A stretch of 64,000 bases of DNA from an uncultured Anaerolineales bacterium (GTDB lineage: Bacteria > Chloroflexota > Anaerolineae > Anaerolineales > UBA6663), in assembly GCA_937952305.1 (NCBI GenBank), contig CALFZO010000162.1, positions 1 to 64,000 on the forward strand, read 5' to 3'. The notes below the pieces were generated by a model. It was not told the DNA's origin and did not search any database. It worked only from the letters and a program-made list of their open reading frames with translations. Below are positions 51,116-59,961 of the stretch, piece by piece. How positions within the stretch are numbered: the stretch's first letter is position 1; every line of letters starts with the position of its first letter. The position numbers were made by a program, and so were the translations under genes.

Positions 51116-52558
51116 ATGAAAATCGATATCATCGTCGTCTACATGCAGCGTTACCGTCACGGCCATGAGGTGAACTTCGTCCCGCCCATCACGGGCATCC
51201 ACCTGGCGGCGCTGACGCCGGCCCGGCACCGCGTGCGCGTCATCCATCAGCAGGTGGACCCGATCCCGTATCAGACCGACGCCGACCTGATCGCGCTCTC
51301 GTTTTTCAGCGGATTTGCGCCGGAGGCCTACCGGCTGGCGCGGCACTTCCGGGCGCTGGGTAAGCGCGTGGTGGCGGGCGGGCCGCACGCCACCTTCTGG
51401 CCGGACGAGGCGCTGGAGCACGGCTGTGACGCCGTCGTGGTCGGTGAGGCTGAGTCGGTTTGGGCCGAGGTCCTGGCGGACGCCGAGCGCGGCGCGCTGC
51501 GCCCGATCTATCGCGGCGTGCCCCAGCCGCTGACCGGCCTGCCCAGGCCGCGCTATGACCTGCTGTCCCCGCGCTTCTTCGTGCGGCGCGTGGTTCAGGC
51601 CACCCGCGGCTGCCCGTTTGCGTGCTCGTTCTGCTCGGTGCCATCGGTCAACCCCGGCTTCCGCGTGCGCCCGGTGGACCAGGTCTTGCGGGACATCGTC
51701 TACGATCAATTCCCGCACTGGTGGCAGCGCCAGGTGGTGTGGTTCTGGGACGACAACCTGACGGCCAAGCGCGGCTACATCAAAGAGCTGCTCAAGGCCA
51801 TGATCCCGCACCGGCGCTGGTGGCTGACCCAGGCCAGCATGGACATCGCCCAGGACCCGGAACTGCTGGACCTGATGCGCGCGTCCGGGTGCATCGGCGT
51901 CTTTTTCGGCATCGAGAGCTTTGGGCGCACCTCGCTCCAGCACGCCAACAAGCGCCAGAACAAGGCCGAGCTGTACCGCGAACGTATCCAGGCCCTGCAC
52001 GAGCACGGCATCGCGGTGATGGCGGGCTTCGTGGCCGGCTTCGACGGCGATACGCCGGACGCGATCGTGGAGATGGCCCACCAGCTCAACGCCGTGGGCG
52101 TGGACGTGCCGTTCCTGAGCGTCCTGACGCCGTTCAAAGGCACACCCCTGTACGCCGAGATGGCGCGCGACGGGCGGCTGCTGCTGCAGCGCGGCTGGCA
52201 ATACTACAACGGTTACAACGTCGCTTTCGAGCCGCGGGCGATGACGCCGGCGCGGCTGCTGAGCGCCCACCGCGAACTGTGGAATACGGCCTTCTCGCCC
52301 GCCCACGTCGCGCGGCGGGCGGCCCGCGCCGCGCGGCTCCGGCTGGGCGCCGCCCTGCTGTCGCTGTCGATGAATGGCTTCTACGGCCTGAAGCGGCTGC
52401 TGGGTAATGCCCCGTTGGACATGGCCGGCCGGCCGATGGCGGTCCCGATCGGACCGGTCGAGGCGGCGCCGGCCCAGTGCTGGCCGGAGGCCGAGGCCGC
52501 TGGGGAAATCCCTGTCACGCAGGAGCAATCCGATGGCACCCGTCTTGTCACCGTCTGA
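51116..52558 (+). CDS. B12-binding-domain radical SAM protein
   Basis: A 480-residue protein. The N-terminal cobalamin-binding-like domain includes VAGGPHATFWPDEALEHG and GEAESVW. The iron-sulfur motif is TRGCPFACSFC (about residues 161-171). A C-terminal segment of 150 residues, ending in an Ala/Pro-rich tail, is unassigned. The family includes hopanoid, bacteriochlorophyll and lipid-modifying enzymes, but the substrate cannot be read here. Its end overlaps the DUF2236 gene by 26 bp, so the two are translated together and may act on the same compound. Confidence 0.92.
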   Translation: MKIDIIVVYMQRYRHGHEVNFVPPITGIHLAALTPARHRVRVIHQQVDPIPYQTDADLIALSFFSGFAPEAYRLARHFRALGKRVVAGGPHATFWPDEALEHGCDAVVVGEAESVWAEVLADAERGALRPIYRGVPQPLTGLPRPRYDLLSPRFFVRRVVQATRGCPFACSFCSVPSVNPGFRVRPVDQVLRDIVYDQFPHWWQRQVVWFWDDNLTAKRGYIKELLKAMIPHRRWWLTQASMDIAQDPELLDLMRASGCIGVFFGIESFGRTSLQHANKRQNKAELYRERIQALHEHGIAVMAGFVAGFDGDTPDAIVEMAHQLNAVGVDVPFLSVLTPFKGTPLYAEMARDGRLLLQRGWQYYNGYNVAFEPRAMTPARLLSAHRELWNTAFSPAHVARRAARAARLRLGAALLSLSMNGFYGLKRLLGNAPLDMAGRPMAVPIGPVEAAPAQCWPEAEAAGEIPVTQEQSDGTRLVTV

Positions 52559-53399
52559 GAAACGCAGCCGGCCAGCGGGCGGCCGCGCTGCGGGAGCCGC
52601 CTTGGCCCGCTTTGCGCCAGGCACGCCGTTCTGGCGCGTCAACCGCGAGTGGCTGGTGATCCTGGGCGGGGCGCGCGCCGTGTTGTTGGAGCTGGCGCAC
52701 CCGCTGGTGGCCGAGGGCGTCGCCCGCCACAGCCGCTATCGGGCCGATCCGTTCGGGCGCTTGTTCCGGACGGTGCGGACGATGACGGACCTGACCTTTG
52801 GCGGGCCGGGGGCGGCGCGGCGCGCGGCGCAGGCGTTAGGGCGCTGCCATCGCCCGGTGCGCGGCCAACTGGCCGAGGCGTGCGGGCCGTTCCCGGCCGG
52901 CACTGAGTACGACGCGGCCGATCCGTTTCTGAAGTTGTGGGTGCTGGCCACGTTGATCGATTCGGTGCTGCGCGTCTATGAGCTGTTTGTGGCGCCGCTG
53001 ACGGCCGCGGAGAAGGAGGCCTACTACCGCGAGGCGCAGGCCCTGGGGCCGGGTGTGGGCCTGTCCCCGGCCTTGATGCCGGCCACCTACGCCGACTTTG
53101 CCGCCTACATGGACGCCATGTTGGCCAGCGACTTGCTCACGGTCGGTCCGGCCGCGCGCGACATCGTGCGCGCCCTGTACGGCGCTCCGGTGTTCGGGTC
53201 GTTGGCCTGGCGGGCCAGTTTTGTGAGCGTGGGGCTGCTGCCGCCGGCTCTGCGCGCGGCCTTCGGTTTCGAGTGGACAGAGCGGGATGAGCGGTGGCTG
53301 CGGCGCCTGGCGGCCTGGTCGCGGCGGCTGCGCCCGCAGCTGCCGGACCTGTTTCTAGTCTATCCGACCGCGTTGTGGTCTGAGTGGCGCAAGGTGTGA
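52533..53399 (+). CDS. DUF2236 (MpaB/latex-clearing-type) oxygenase-like protein
   Basis: A 288-residue soluble protein of the DUF2236 family, which includes the rubber oxygenase Lcp and the fungal MpaB oxygenase, both haem-dependent in known members. Family features are LLELAHPLVAEGVARHS (about residues 50-66), DPFGRLFRTVRTMTDLTFG and DPFLKLWVLATLIDSVLRVY, with His positions that could hold haem. ATG 52533 has GGAG seven bases upstream and overlaps the radical SAM gene. Activity is inferred from family only. Confidence 0.87.
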   Translation: MAPVLSPSEKRSRPAGGRAAGAALARFAPGTPFWRVNREWLVILGGARAVLLELAHPLVAEGVARHSRYRADPFGRLFRTVRTMTDLTFGGPGAARRAAQALGRCHRPVRGQLAEACGPFPAGTEYDAADPFLKLWVLATLIDSVLRVYELFVAPLTAAEKEAYYREAQALGPGVGLSPALMPATYADFAAYMDAMLASDLLTVGPAARDIVRALYGAPVFGSLAWRASFVSVGLLPPALRAAFGFEWTERDERWLRRLAAWSRRLRPQLPDLFLVYPTALWSEWRKV

Positions 53400-53488
53400 T
53401 CGAGTATTGCGCGTAGCCAGCTAGTGTGGCGGCGGCGCACCCACCGTTGTTTTGAGCAAGTCTGAGGCTATGCGCAGTGGCGGCGCCG

Positions 53489-54814
53489 TCATGGCGCGGT
53501 GAGCACGGCCTCCACTAGCAGCGCCTGGCCGATCTGCCGGACGGCGGCGGAATCACCGTCTTCGAGCATCACGGTCACCACGAAGCGGGTGTCGTCCAGC
53601 GGCGCAAAGCCCGTGAACCAAGCCAGGCGCCGGCCAGCGCGGCCAGACAGGGCCTCGGCGCTGTGCCCGAGGCGCAGCAGCTGTTTGATGGTCTCGGCGG
53701 TCTCGGGCGCAAACACGGCTACACCGTGGTCGGTGGCGGGTACCGGCTGCCACTCGCCGGCGGGACCGGCCACAGCGCGCAGCAAAATCGGCGCGGGCAG
53801 CTCGCCGCGTTGGGTGAGGGCCGCCGTCACCAGCGCCAGGTGCAGAGGGGTAATGGTCAGGCTCCCCTGGCCGGCGGCCAGCGCGGCCGGGTCGGAGAAG
53901 TCGGGCGCCGCCGCCGCCGTGGGCAGGCCGATATCCGGGGCCTCCAACAGCCGCAAGTCGGTGAAGAGCTGTTCCAACCGCAGCGCCCCCAGCCGTTGGC
54001 CCAGCTCCGCGAACGGCCCCGGGCAGCCCAGCCTGAGCGCCTCCTGCAGAGTCAGCGCACTCAGATTCGGCGCCTGGCGGCACGCCAGCGTCAACCCCGC
54101 CTCCAGCGCCAGCGCCCCCTCCACCTCGTAGACGGTGTCCAGATCGGCCAGGCGGGCCTGCAGCGCTGCGCCGAGCAGCGCCGGCTGCAGCGCGCCGCCC
54201 GGCTGGTAGAGCGCGAAGGTCGCGCGGTTGAGGAGTGGCGCGCCCGCGTCGGCCACCAGGCTCTCCCAATTCTCGTCCAGCGTGTTCGGGTCGAAGGTCG
54301 GATGAGTGGCCAGCGCCAGGATCTCGCCGGTCTCGGCCTCCAACAGCACCACGGCCCCGGCGCGGTCCCCCAGCGCCGCGTCGGCCAGCTGCTGCAGATT
54401 CAGGTCGAGCGTCAACTGCACGGCGCGGCCAGTGCGCGGCAGGCCCAGGGCGTCGCGCCACCAGCGCGTCCAGGCCTCGCCGTTCTCGTCGCCGTGCAGG
54501 GCCTCGTCGGCGGCCGCCTCCACGCCGGCGGTGCCATATTGCGGGGAGACGTAGCCCAGCACCGGGGCCAGCGCCGGATAAGGGTAGTAGCGCGTGTAGT
54601 CGCCGGGCGCGCCGCGGGATTCGGCCAGGACCGCGCCGGCGCGGTCGTAGATGGTGCCGCGCGGGAAGCGCCGCTCCAGCAGCAGGCGGCGCGGGTTGTC
54701 GGCGCGCTCCAGCAGATCGGCCTGGCGCACGACAGCCCAGTAGCCGGCCATCAGCGCCACCCCTCCGAAGGCCAGCGCCAGCGCCAGCCCGAGGCGCAGG
54801 ATGGGCCGGATCAT
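53489..54814 (-). CDS. class B PBP-like protein without catalytic motifs
   Basis: A 441-residue protein with one membrane helix (residues 5-27), the dimerisation-domain start RRFPRGTIYDRAGAVLAES, the YPYPALAPVLGYVS segment and a C-terminal transpeptidase fold. The catalytic SxxK motif is replaced: residues 205-210 read PGGALQ, with Gly207 for the nucleophile Ser and Gln210 for Lys. The SxN motif is absent (LRLGCPGPF), and KTG is RAG (392-394). It should not cross-link peptidoglycan or bind beta-lactams covalently. ATG 54812-54814 overlaps the SEDS gene stop (ATGA). It may regulate or scaffold the SEDS partner. Confidence 0.88.
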   Translation of the reverse strand: MIRPILRLGLALALAFGGVALMAGYWAVVRQADLLERADNPRRLLLERRFPRGTIYDRAGAVLAESRGAPGDYTRYYPYPALAPVLGYVSPQYGTAGVEAAADEALHGDENGEAWTRWWRDALGLPRTGRAVQLTLDLNLQQLADAALGDRAGAVVLLEAETGEILALATHPTFDPNTLDENWESLVADAGAPLLNRATFALYQPGGALQPALLGAALQARLADLDTVYEVEGALALEAGLTLACRQAPNLSALTLQEALRLGCPGPFAELGQRLGALRLEQLFTDLRLLEAPDIGLPTAAAAPDFSDPAALAAGQGSLTITPLHLALVTAALTQRGELPAPILLRAVAGPAGEWQPVPATDHGVAVFAPETAETIKQLLRLGHSAEALSGRAGRRLAWFTGFAPLDDTRFVVTVMLEDGDSAAVRQIGQALLVEAVLTAP

Positions 54815-56157
54815 AGCGGGCGCGGGCCGTCGTCGGCCGAGAGCTTGAGCAGCAGGCCGACGATGACGAAGCTCACCACCAGCGACGAGCCGCCGTAGCT
54901 CAGGAACGGCAGCGTGACGCCGGTGAGCGGGACGACGCGGATGACGCCGCCCGCGATCAGCAGGGCCTGCAGGCCGAGCAGCGCGGCCAGGCCGGCCGCC
55001 AGGAGCTGGTGGAAAGCGCCGTGCGCGCGCAGGGCGATGTGCAGGCCGCGGAAGACCAGGGCCGCCAGCAAGCCCAGCGCCGCCAGCGTCCCGGCCAGCC
55101 CCCATTCCTCCGCCAACGCCGCGAAGATGAAGTCTGAGTGGGCCACCGGCACGAGTGAGGGCGCTCCCAGGCCCGGCCCGCGCCCAAACAGGCCGCCGGC
55201 CGCGAAGGCCAGCAGCGACTGGACGATCTGGAACGAGCCGCCGCTGGCGTCGGCCCAGGGGTTGAGCCAGGCGTCCACGCGGATCCGCACCACGTCGAAG
55301 AGCGTGTACCCCACCACGCCGCTCAGGGCCAGCAGCACCCCGCCGGCGGCGACGTAGGCGGCCTGGCCGGAGGCCAGATAGAGCATCACCAGAAAGGCGG
55401 CGAAGTAGAGCGTGCCCATTCCCAGGTCGCGCTGGGCCAGGACGATCAGCATCGAGAAGCCCCACACGGTGAGCAGCGGCAGGAAATAGGGCAGGCGCTG
55501 GAACGGGTTGAGCGGCGCGGCCGGCGCGGCGCCGGCGCGCGGGAAGAGCTGTTCGCGCCGGTCGGCCAGGTAGGCGGCCAGGAAGATGACCAGCAGCAGC
55601 TTGAGGACTTCGGTGGGCTGCAGGAAGACGCCGAAGGCGCCCAGCCACAGGTCCGGCCCAAAGCCCTGCGGGTTGACGCCGATGAAAAAGGTGAGGGCGG
55701 CCAGGAGGAGGCCGGCGGCCAGCCACGTATAGCGAAAGCGGCGCAGCCAGCGCAGGTCGCGCGGGAGGAGGGCCACCGCCAGCAGGGCGCCGGTGGCGAT
55801 CACCAGCCAGGCCGTCTGGCGCAGGCCGAAGCCGGGGGCGAGGCGCCAGATCAGGGCCAGGCCCCAGCCAGTCAGCGCGAAGACGATAGGCAGGAGGTAG
55901 GGATCGTGGTTGGGCAGGCGCCGGGCCACCAAGCGCTGGGTGCCCGTCGCGCACAGCAGCCACAGGACCGGGTAAGCCCAGAAGCCCAGGTCCGTCAGGG
56001 CCAAGCCCCACGGCCAGGCCGCCACGGCCGGGTCCCACACATCCGCGCGCGCGAACGGGGCCAGGGCCAGGGCGGCTGCGGCGAGCAGGACGAAGCCGCC
56101 GGCCAGGCCGAGCAGAAACCGCTCGCGGGCCGCCCCGCTCAGAAGCCAGGCGCGCAT
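54811..56157 (-). CDS. FtsW/RodA-type SEDS protein
   Basis: A 448-residue polytopic membrane protein, the family of peptidoglycan glycosyltransferases that polymerise lipid II together with a class B PBP. About ten helices are seen, with FFIGVNPQGFGPDLWLGAF, LAQRDLGMGTLYF, the catalytic-loop segment SDFIFAALAEEWGLAG and the ending GVTLPFLSYGGSSL. The key Asp of the SDFIF segment is present, so this enzyme looks active. ATG 56155-56157 is taken as the start; a TTG at 56224-56226 would add 23 residues. It lies between mtnP and the degenerate PBP gene. Confidence 0.93.
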   Translation of the reverse strand: MRAWLLSGAARERFLLGLAGGFVLLAAAALALAPFARADVWDPAVAAWPWGLALTDLGFWAYPVLWLLCATGTQRLVARRLPNHDPYLLPIVFALTGWGLALIWRLAPGFGLRQTAWLVIATGALLAVALLPRDLRWLRRFRYTWLAAGLLLAALTFFIGVNPQGFGPDLWLGAFGVFLQPTEVLKLLLVIFLAAYLADRREQLFPRAGAAPAAPLNPFQRLPYFLPLLTVWGFSMLIVLAQRDLGMGTLYFAAFLVMLYLASGQAAYVAAGGVLLALSGVVGYTLFDVVRIRVDAWLNPWADASGGSFQIVQSLLAFAAGGLFGRGPGLGAPSLVPVAHSDFIFAALAEEWGLAGTLAALGLLAALVFRGLHIALRAHGAFHQLLAAGLAALLGLQALLIAGGVIRVVPLTGVTLPFLSYGGSSLVVSFVIVGLLLKLSADDGPRPL

Positions 56158-56181
56158 GGGTCGCGGCGCGGCGCTAATACC

Positions 56182-56202
56182 CCATCCACTTGAACTGGAT
56201 GG
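56182..56202. other. small hairpin between mtnP and the SEDS gene
   Basis: A 7-bp stem CCATCCA/TGGATGG with a 7-nt loop. It has no T-run on either strand, so a terminator role is doubtful; it may slow or shape the mRNA before the SEDS start. Confidence 0.35.
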
Positions 56203-56258
56203 ATCGGCGCCGCTTGGGCCGGACAATCCCTGTCAAACTCTTGCATGTGGACGGGGCG

Positions 56259-57125
56259 CTAGACGTACTTGCCGACCAGGAGCTTGAGCCGTTCCTTGAG
56301 GTCGGCCGGGATCTTCTCACGGGCCGTGATGACGGCGTCGGCCAGCGCGGTCTGGCAGGTGCAGGCCGGCGGGGCCGCGGCCAGCCGGGCCACCAGGCCG
56401 GCGATGGCCTGCTGCGCAAAGGCCGTGTTCTGCTGCAGGGTGCGGATGACCATCTCCACGGTCACCGGCTCTTCGCTGTGGTGCCACACGTCGTAATCGG
56501 TGACGTGCGCCATGCACGCGTAGCAGATCTCGGCCTCGCGCGCCAGGAAGGCCTCAGGCGAGGCCGTCATGCCCACCAGGCTCATGCCCAGCTTGCGGAA
56601 GGCGTGGCTCTCGGCCTTGGTGGAGAAACGCGGACCTTCGATGGTGACGAAGGCGCCGCCGCTGTGGACGGTGGCGTCCGTGGTCCGCACCGCCTCCAGC
56701 AGCAGGGGCGAGAGCGACGGGCAGAACGGGTCGGCCACGCCCACGTGCGCCACCAGCCCGCCGCCGAAGAAGCTGCGCTCGCGGCCGCGCGTCTGGTCGT
56801 AGATCTGGTCCGGGATGACGATGTGGCCGGGGGCGTAGTCCTCGCGCAGGCTGCCGCACGCGCTCACCGACACCAGGCGCGTGACGCCCAGCATCTTGAA
56901 GGCGTAGATGTTGGCGCGGTAGTTGACCTCCGACGGCGAGAAGCGGTGGCCGCGGCCGTGGCGGGCCAGGAAGGCCACGCGCTGGCCGTTGAGCGTGCCG
57001 ATGACCAGCGGGTCGCTGGGCGCGCCGAACGGCGTGACGACGTGGCGCTCCTCGAGGTTGGACAGGCCGGCCATGTTGTACAGGCCGGAGCCGCCGATGA
57101 TGCCGAGGACGATTGAGTCAGACAT
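56259..57125 (-). CDS. mtnP: S-methyl-5'-thioadenosine phosphorylase
   Basis: A 288-residue cytoplasmic enzyme of the methionine salvage pathway, splitting methylthioadenosine with phosphate into adenine and methylthioribose-1-phosphate. Family motifs are IIGGSGLYNM (residues 9-18), LARHGRGHRFSPSEVNYRAN (about 53-72), SACGSLRED, VTIEGPRFSTKAES and GMTASPEAFLAREAEICYA. GAAGGAG precedes ATG 57123-57125. Its place between FHA and cell-wall genes is unrelated to its function as far as can be seen. Confidence 0.96.
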   Translation of the reverse strand: MSDSIVLGIIGGSGLYNMAGLSNLEERHVVTPFGAPSDPLVIGTLNGQRVAFLARHGRGHRFSPSEVNYRANIYAFKMLGVTRLVSVSACGSLREDYAPGHIVIPDQIYDQTRGRERSFFGGGLVAHVGVADPFCPSLSPLLLEAVRTTDATVHSGGAFVTIEGPRFSTKAESHAFRKLGMSLVGMTASPEAFLAREAEICYACMAHVTDYDVWHHSEEPVTVEMVIRTLQQNTAFAQQAIAGLVARLAAAPPACTCQTALADAVITAREKIPADLKERLKLLVGKYV

Positions 57126-57176
57126 ACGCTCTCCTTCAGGCCGGCCGAGTCCGGCGGCCTGGCATTGTGTGAGCCG

Positions 57177-57614
57177 TCAATCCAGTTCCAGCTTTAATTT
57201 TACCCGCCCGACCCCGATCACGTCGCCGGGCAGCACGGGCGTGGCCTGCGTGATGGCGTTGTCGTTCAGGCGCGTGCCGTTGCGCGAATCGAGGTCCTCC
57301 AGCCACCACTGGCCGTCGCGTTGATGGAGCAGGGCGTGTTCGAGTGAGCAGGTGTCATCCGGCAGGTAAGCGGTGTTGGTGGGGGCGCGTCCCAGCGATG
57401 ACACCGGCAGCAGCGCGAAGCTGGCGCCGGCTGGCAGGGCCGGTACGCTCGAGTCTAGGACGACGAGCCGGCCCAGCCGCTGGGCGCGCGCCTGGCCGGC
57501 GCGGGCCGCCCCGCGCAGATCGCGCCAAAGCAGAAAGAAGAGCGCGGCCAAAAACAGGTAGAGCACCAGCGCCAACGCCAGGCGCAAGACGAGCAGCGTC
57601 GAGATCGGGCTCAT
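57177..57614 (-). CDS. FHA-domain protein, FhaB-like
   Basis: A 145-residue protein with an N-terminal membrane helix (residues 5-30) and a C-terminal FHA domain (about 65-145). FHA residues are visible as SLGRAPTNT, SLEHALLHQ and LDSRNGTRLN, so phosphothreonine binding is likely. In Actinobacteria such an FhaB/FipA-type protein is the readout of PknA/PknB kinases at the cell-wall locus. GGGAG is five bases upstream of ATG 57612-57614. It follows the DUF3662-FHA gene by 14 bp. Confidence 0.92.
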   Translation of the reverse strand: MSPISTLLVLRLALALVLYLFLAALFFLLWRDLRGAARAGQARAQRLGRLVVLDSSVPALPAGASFALLPVSSLGRAPTNTAYLPDDTCSLEHALLHQRDGQWWLEDLDSRNGTRLNDNAITQATPVLPGDVIGVGRVKLKLELD

Positions 57615-57628
57615 GGCCGCTCCCGCGT

Positions 57629-58432
57629 TCAGCCGCGGCCGGGCGGCAGGGTGGGGACGTCGGGGCGGCGGGCGGGCGGAGCGGCGTCCGGGGCCGGCGC
57701 GGCGGACGCGGATTGCGTGTCGTCCTCGCCGTAGATGATGGGCACGCCGGCCAGCGAGATCACGTCGCCCGGCCGCAGCACGCACTCCTGCACGCGCTGG
57801 CCGTTGACGTAGGTGCCGCCGGTGGAGCCCAGATCGTAGAGCACGTAGCGCCCGAAGCGCAGGCGCAGCTGGGCGTGGGCGCGCGAGATGCGCGGGTCGT
57901 CCAGGATGACGTGGTTGTCCAGCCGCCGCCCCAGGCCGACGATGGGCTGCGTCAGCGGCACGGTGCGCTCGCCTTCGAGGATCAGGAAGGCGCGCGGCGT
58001 CGCCACGGCCGGGCTGCCGCCTTCACCCGCCGGGGCCAGGCTGGCCGGCGCAGCCGCAGCGGTGTCGGCGATAGCGCCGGCCTCGGCCGTCACCGTGACC
58101 GAGCGCGCCTTGAGCATCGGGTCCGGCAAGATCAGGACTTCCGGGATGTGCGGCAGCGTGACGCTGGATTCGCGGGCGGCGGTGACGAGCTCGGCCGCCA
58201 GAAGTTCGGCCAGGCGCGGCTGCTCGCCGAGCAGGGCCTGGGCGTCGGCGGGGTTGAGGCGGACGGCGTAACGCAGGGCCGGCTTGCCGCTGGAGGCGCT
58301 GTCCTCCAGCGCGCGCGCGAGCTGCAGGGCGATATCGCGCGGCTGCAGCCGGCCGGCGAAGAGGCGCGCGAAGGTCCCTTCCACCAGGGCCTCCATCCGC
58401 TCTTCGAGCTGCGACAGACGGCTCTTACGCAT
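57629..58432 (-). CDS. DUF3662-FHA protein, FhaA-like
   Basis: A 267-residue cytoplasmic protein. Residues 5-115 match the DUF3662 region (EERMEALVEGTFARLFAGRL, QPRDIALQLARAL), then a loose linker and an FHA domain at about 150-235 (GLGRRLDNHVILDDPRISR, then LGSTGGTYVNG). This is the architecture of mycobacterial FhaA, which binds phosphorylated partners at the wall synthesis site. ATG 58430-58432 follows TATAAT (58440-58445) by seven bases with no ribosome site, so a leaderless mRNA is likely. The last 35 residues are Pro/Ala-rich. Confidence 0.93.
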   Translation of the reverse strand: MRKSRLSQLEERMEALVEGTFARLFAGRLQPRDIALQLARALEDSASSGKPALRYAVRLNPADAQALLGEQPRLAELLAAELVTAARESSVTLPHIPEVLILPDPMLKARSVTVTAEAGAIADTAAAAPASLAPAGEGGSPAVATPRAFLILEGERTVPLTQPIVGLGRRLDNHVILDDPRISRAHAQLRLRFGRYVLYDLGSTGGTYVNGQRVQECVLRPGDVISLAGVPIIYGEDDTQSASAAPAPDAAPPARRPDVPTLPPGRG

Positions 58433-58439
58433 GCGGTGG

Positions 58440-58445
58440 ATTATA
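58440..58445 (-). promoter_or_regulatory. -10 box of the FHA operon (leaderless start)
   Basis: A perfect TATAAT on the minus strand. The FhaA-like ATG begins seven bases downstream, where transcription itself should start. Confidence 0.65.
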
Positions 58446-58458
58446 CACAAGGCGCCGG

Positions 58459-59955
58459 TCAGCGCTGGGCGGCGGGCGGGTGCGGTGTTTTTGTGACGCC
58501 GGACAGTGCCTGCGCGGCGGCCTCCGCCTGCGTGGCGGCCTCCAGCGATGGCGTCTCGGCGGCATAGCGCGCCTGCAGGTAGGCGCCGGTGAGGGTCGCC
58601 AGCGGGTCGCGCGCTGCCGGATAGGCCTGGCCGAGGCGGGCAGCGTAGTTGTGCGGCGTCTGGCCGGCCAGACGCGGGAAGCCCCGGGCTGCGGCCCAGG
58701 CTAAGAGGGCCTGGTAAGCGCGGCGCACACGCTGGCGGGGCGCGTCGCCGTCCACGGCCAGGTAGGGTGGCGGCGGCGCGGCCGGTTTGGGCCGGCGCAG
58801 CAGGGCCCGCAGTTGGGCCAGCAGCAGCTCGCGCGAGAGAATGCTCTCGCGGATTTCGTCGGCGGAGCTCGAGCTGAGCCAGCCGCCGCGGCGGAGCGCG
58901 GCCCAGAAGACTAGGGCCGCGATGAGGAGAAACGCGCCCAGGCCCGTCCAGCGTGAGGCGGAGCGGAACTCCGGCGATTCGAGGAAGGCCCGCACGCGTT
59001 CTGGCGCCAACAGCTGCGGGAAGTCAACCAGCCACGCCTGCACCAGCGAGCCCAGCACCCCCACCAGAGTGTTGATGACGCTGGCCAGCACATCAAACGC
59101 CACTCTGACGACCTCGGCCAGCCAGGGCACCAGCGGACTGAACAGGGCCGCCAGAAACACCAGCGCCGGCGCCATCAGCAGGATGAGCACGAGCGCGAGC
59201 CCTTGGTACAGCACGGCCACTGCCTGACCCAAACGCTGGAAGGCCTCCGGCGCCAGGAGGCCCGTCAGCAGCAGGCCGCTCAGCAAGACCAGCCCGATGA
59301 GCCCCAGGGCCATGGCGATCCAGGCGCGGCTGAAGGCGCGCCATTCGCTGCGCGTGGACTTCTCCTGCACGCGCAGGCGCCGCAGCCCCATGACGGCCAG
59401 CGCCGCGAGCCCCAGCCCCAGGAAGAGCAGGATCGGCCAAACCAGGTCGCCAGCCAGCAGCCACGGCCCGAAGTTGTTGAGGATCAGCAGCGCCGCCAGC
59501 GCGGCCAAGCCGCCGTAGAAAGCGCCTTCCAGTTGGTCGCGGGTGACGGTGCTGGCGCCCAGACCCAGGCCCAGCCACCACGCGCCGGCGGCCGCCAGGA
59601 GCAGGGTCAGGGACGCGAACAGCAAGTCGCCCAGGCTGGCCCGGCCGCTCAAGTAACCGGCCCATGGGCCGGCGCCGAAGTTGACCAACAGCACCGCCGG
59701 CAGGCCCAGGCAGCCGACGACGGTGCCCACGATCTGCCGGCTCCGCGCCGGCCAGGCCCGCCGCACGGCCCACCGCACCAGGATGACGGCGGTTACTTCC
59801 TGCGGCAGCAGCGCGGCGGCGACGAAGGCCGGGACCGGCAGCGCCGGAACCGCGAAGCGGATCAGCCAGTCCACCCACAGCACCAGCACGGTCACATGCA
59901 GCGTGGCCGTGACGAAGGGCAGGAGCACGTCTTCAGCGAATTGCCAGAGCTTCAT
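58459..59955 (-). CDS. membrane protein with C-terminal DUF4129
   Basis: A 498-residue membrane protein. About ten helices fill residues 1-350, with a soluble C-terminal region (about 385-498) resembling DUF4129 (RRAYQALLAWAAARGFPRLA, TPHNYAARLG, LTGAYLQARYA). DUF4129 proteins accompany MoxR ATPases and DUF58 proteins, in some cases with a transglutaminase-like domain, which is absent here. It may be the membrane part of that chaperone-like system. It follows the DUF58 gene by 6 bp. Confidence 0.85.
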   Translation of the reverse strand: MKLWQFAEDVLLPFVTATLHVTVLVLWVDWLIRFAVPALPVPAFVAAALLPQEVTAVILVRWAVRRAWPARSRQIVGTVVGCLGLPAVLLVNFGAGPWAGYLSGRASLGDLLFASLTLLLAAAGAWWLGLGLGASTVTRDQLEGAFYGGLAALAALLILNNFGPWLLAGDLVWPILLFLGLGLAALAVMGLRRLRVQEKSTRSEWRAFSRAWIAMALGLIGLVLLSGLLLTGLLAPEAFQRLGQAVAVLYQGLALVLILLMAPALVFLAALFSPLVPWLAEVVRVAFDVLASVINTLVGVLGSLVQAWLVDFPQLLAPERVRAFLESPEFRSASRWTGLGAFLLIAALVFWAALRRGGWLSSSSADEIRESILSRELLLAQLRALLRRPKPAAPPPPYLAVDGDAPRQRVRRAYQALLAWAAARGFPRLAGQTPHNYAARLGQAYPAARDPLATLTGAYLQARYAAETPSLEAATQAEAAAQALSGVTKTPHPPAAQR

Positions 59956-59961
59956 CGTGTC

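Noticed and set aside
54815..56038. Upstream half of an 849-codon frame ending in the PBP-like gene
   Set aside because: It overlaps the SEDS gene in another frame and has shadow composition (Gly/Arg/Pro-rich). The PBP begins at the ATGA overlap at 54812-54814.
56182..56202. Terminator after mtnP
   Set aside because: The 7-bp stem has no T-run on the minus strand, and the SEDS gene follows on the same strand.
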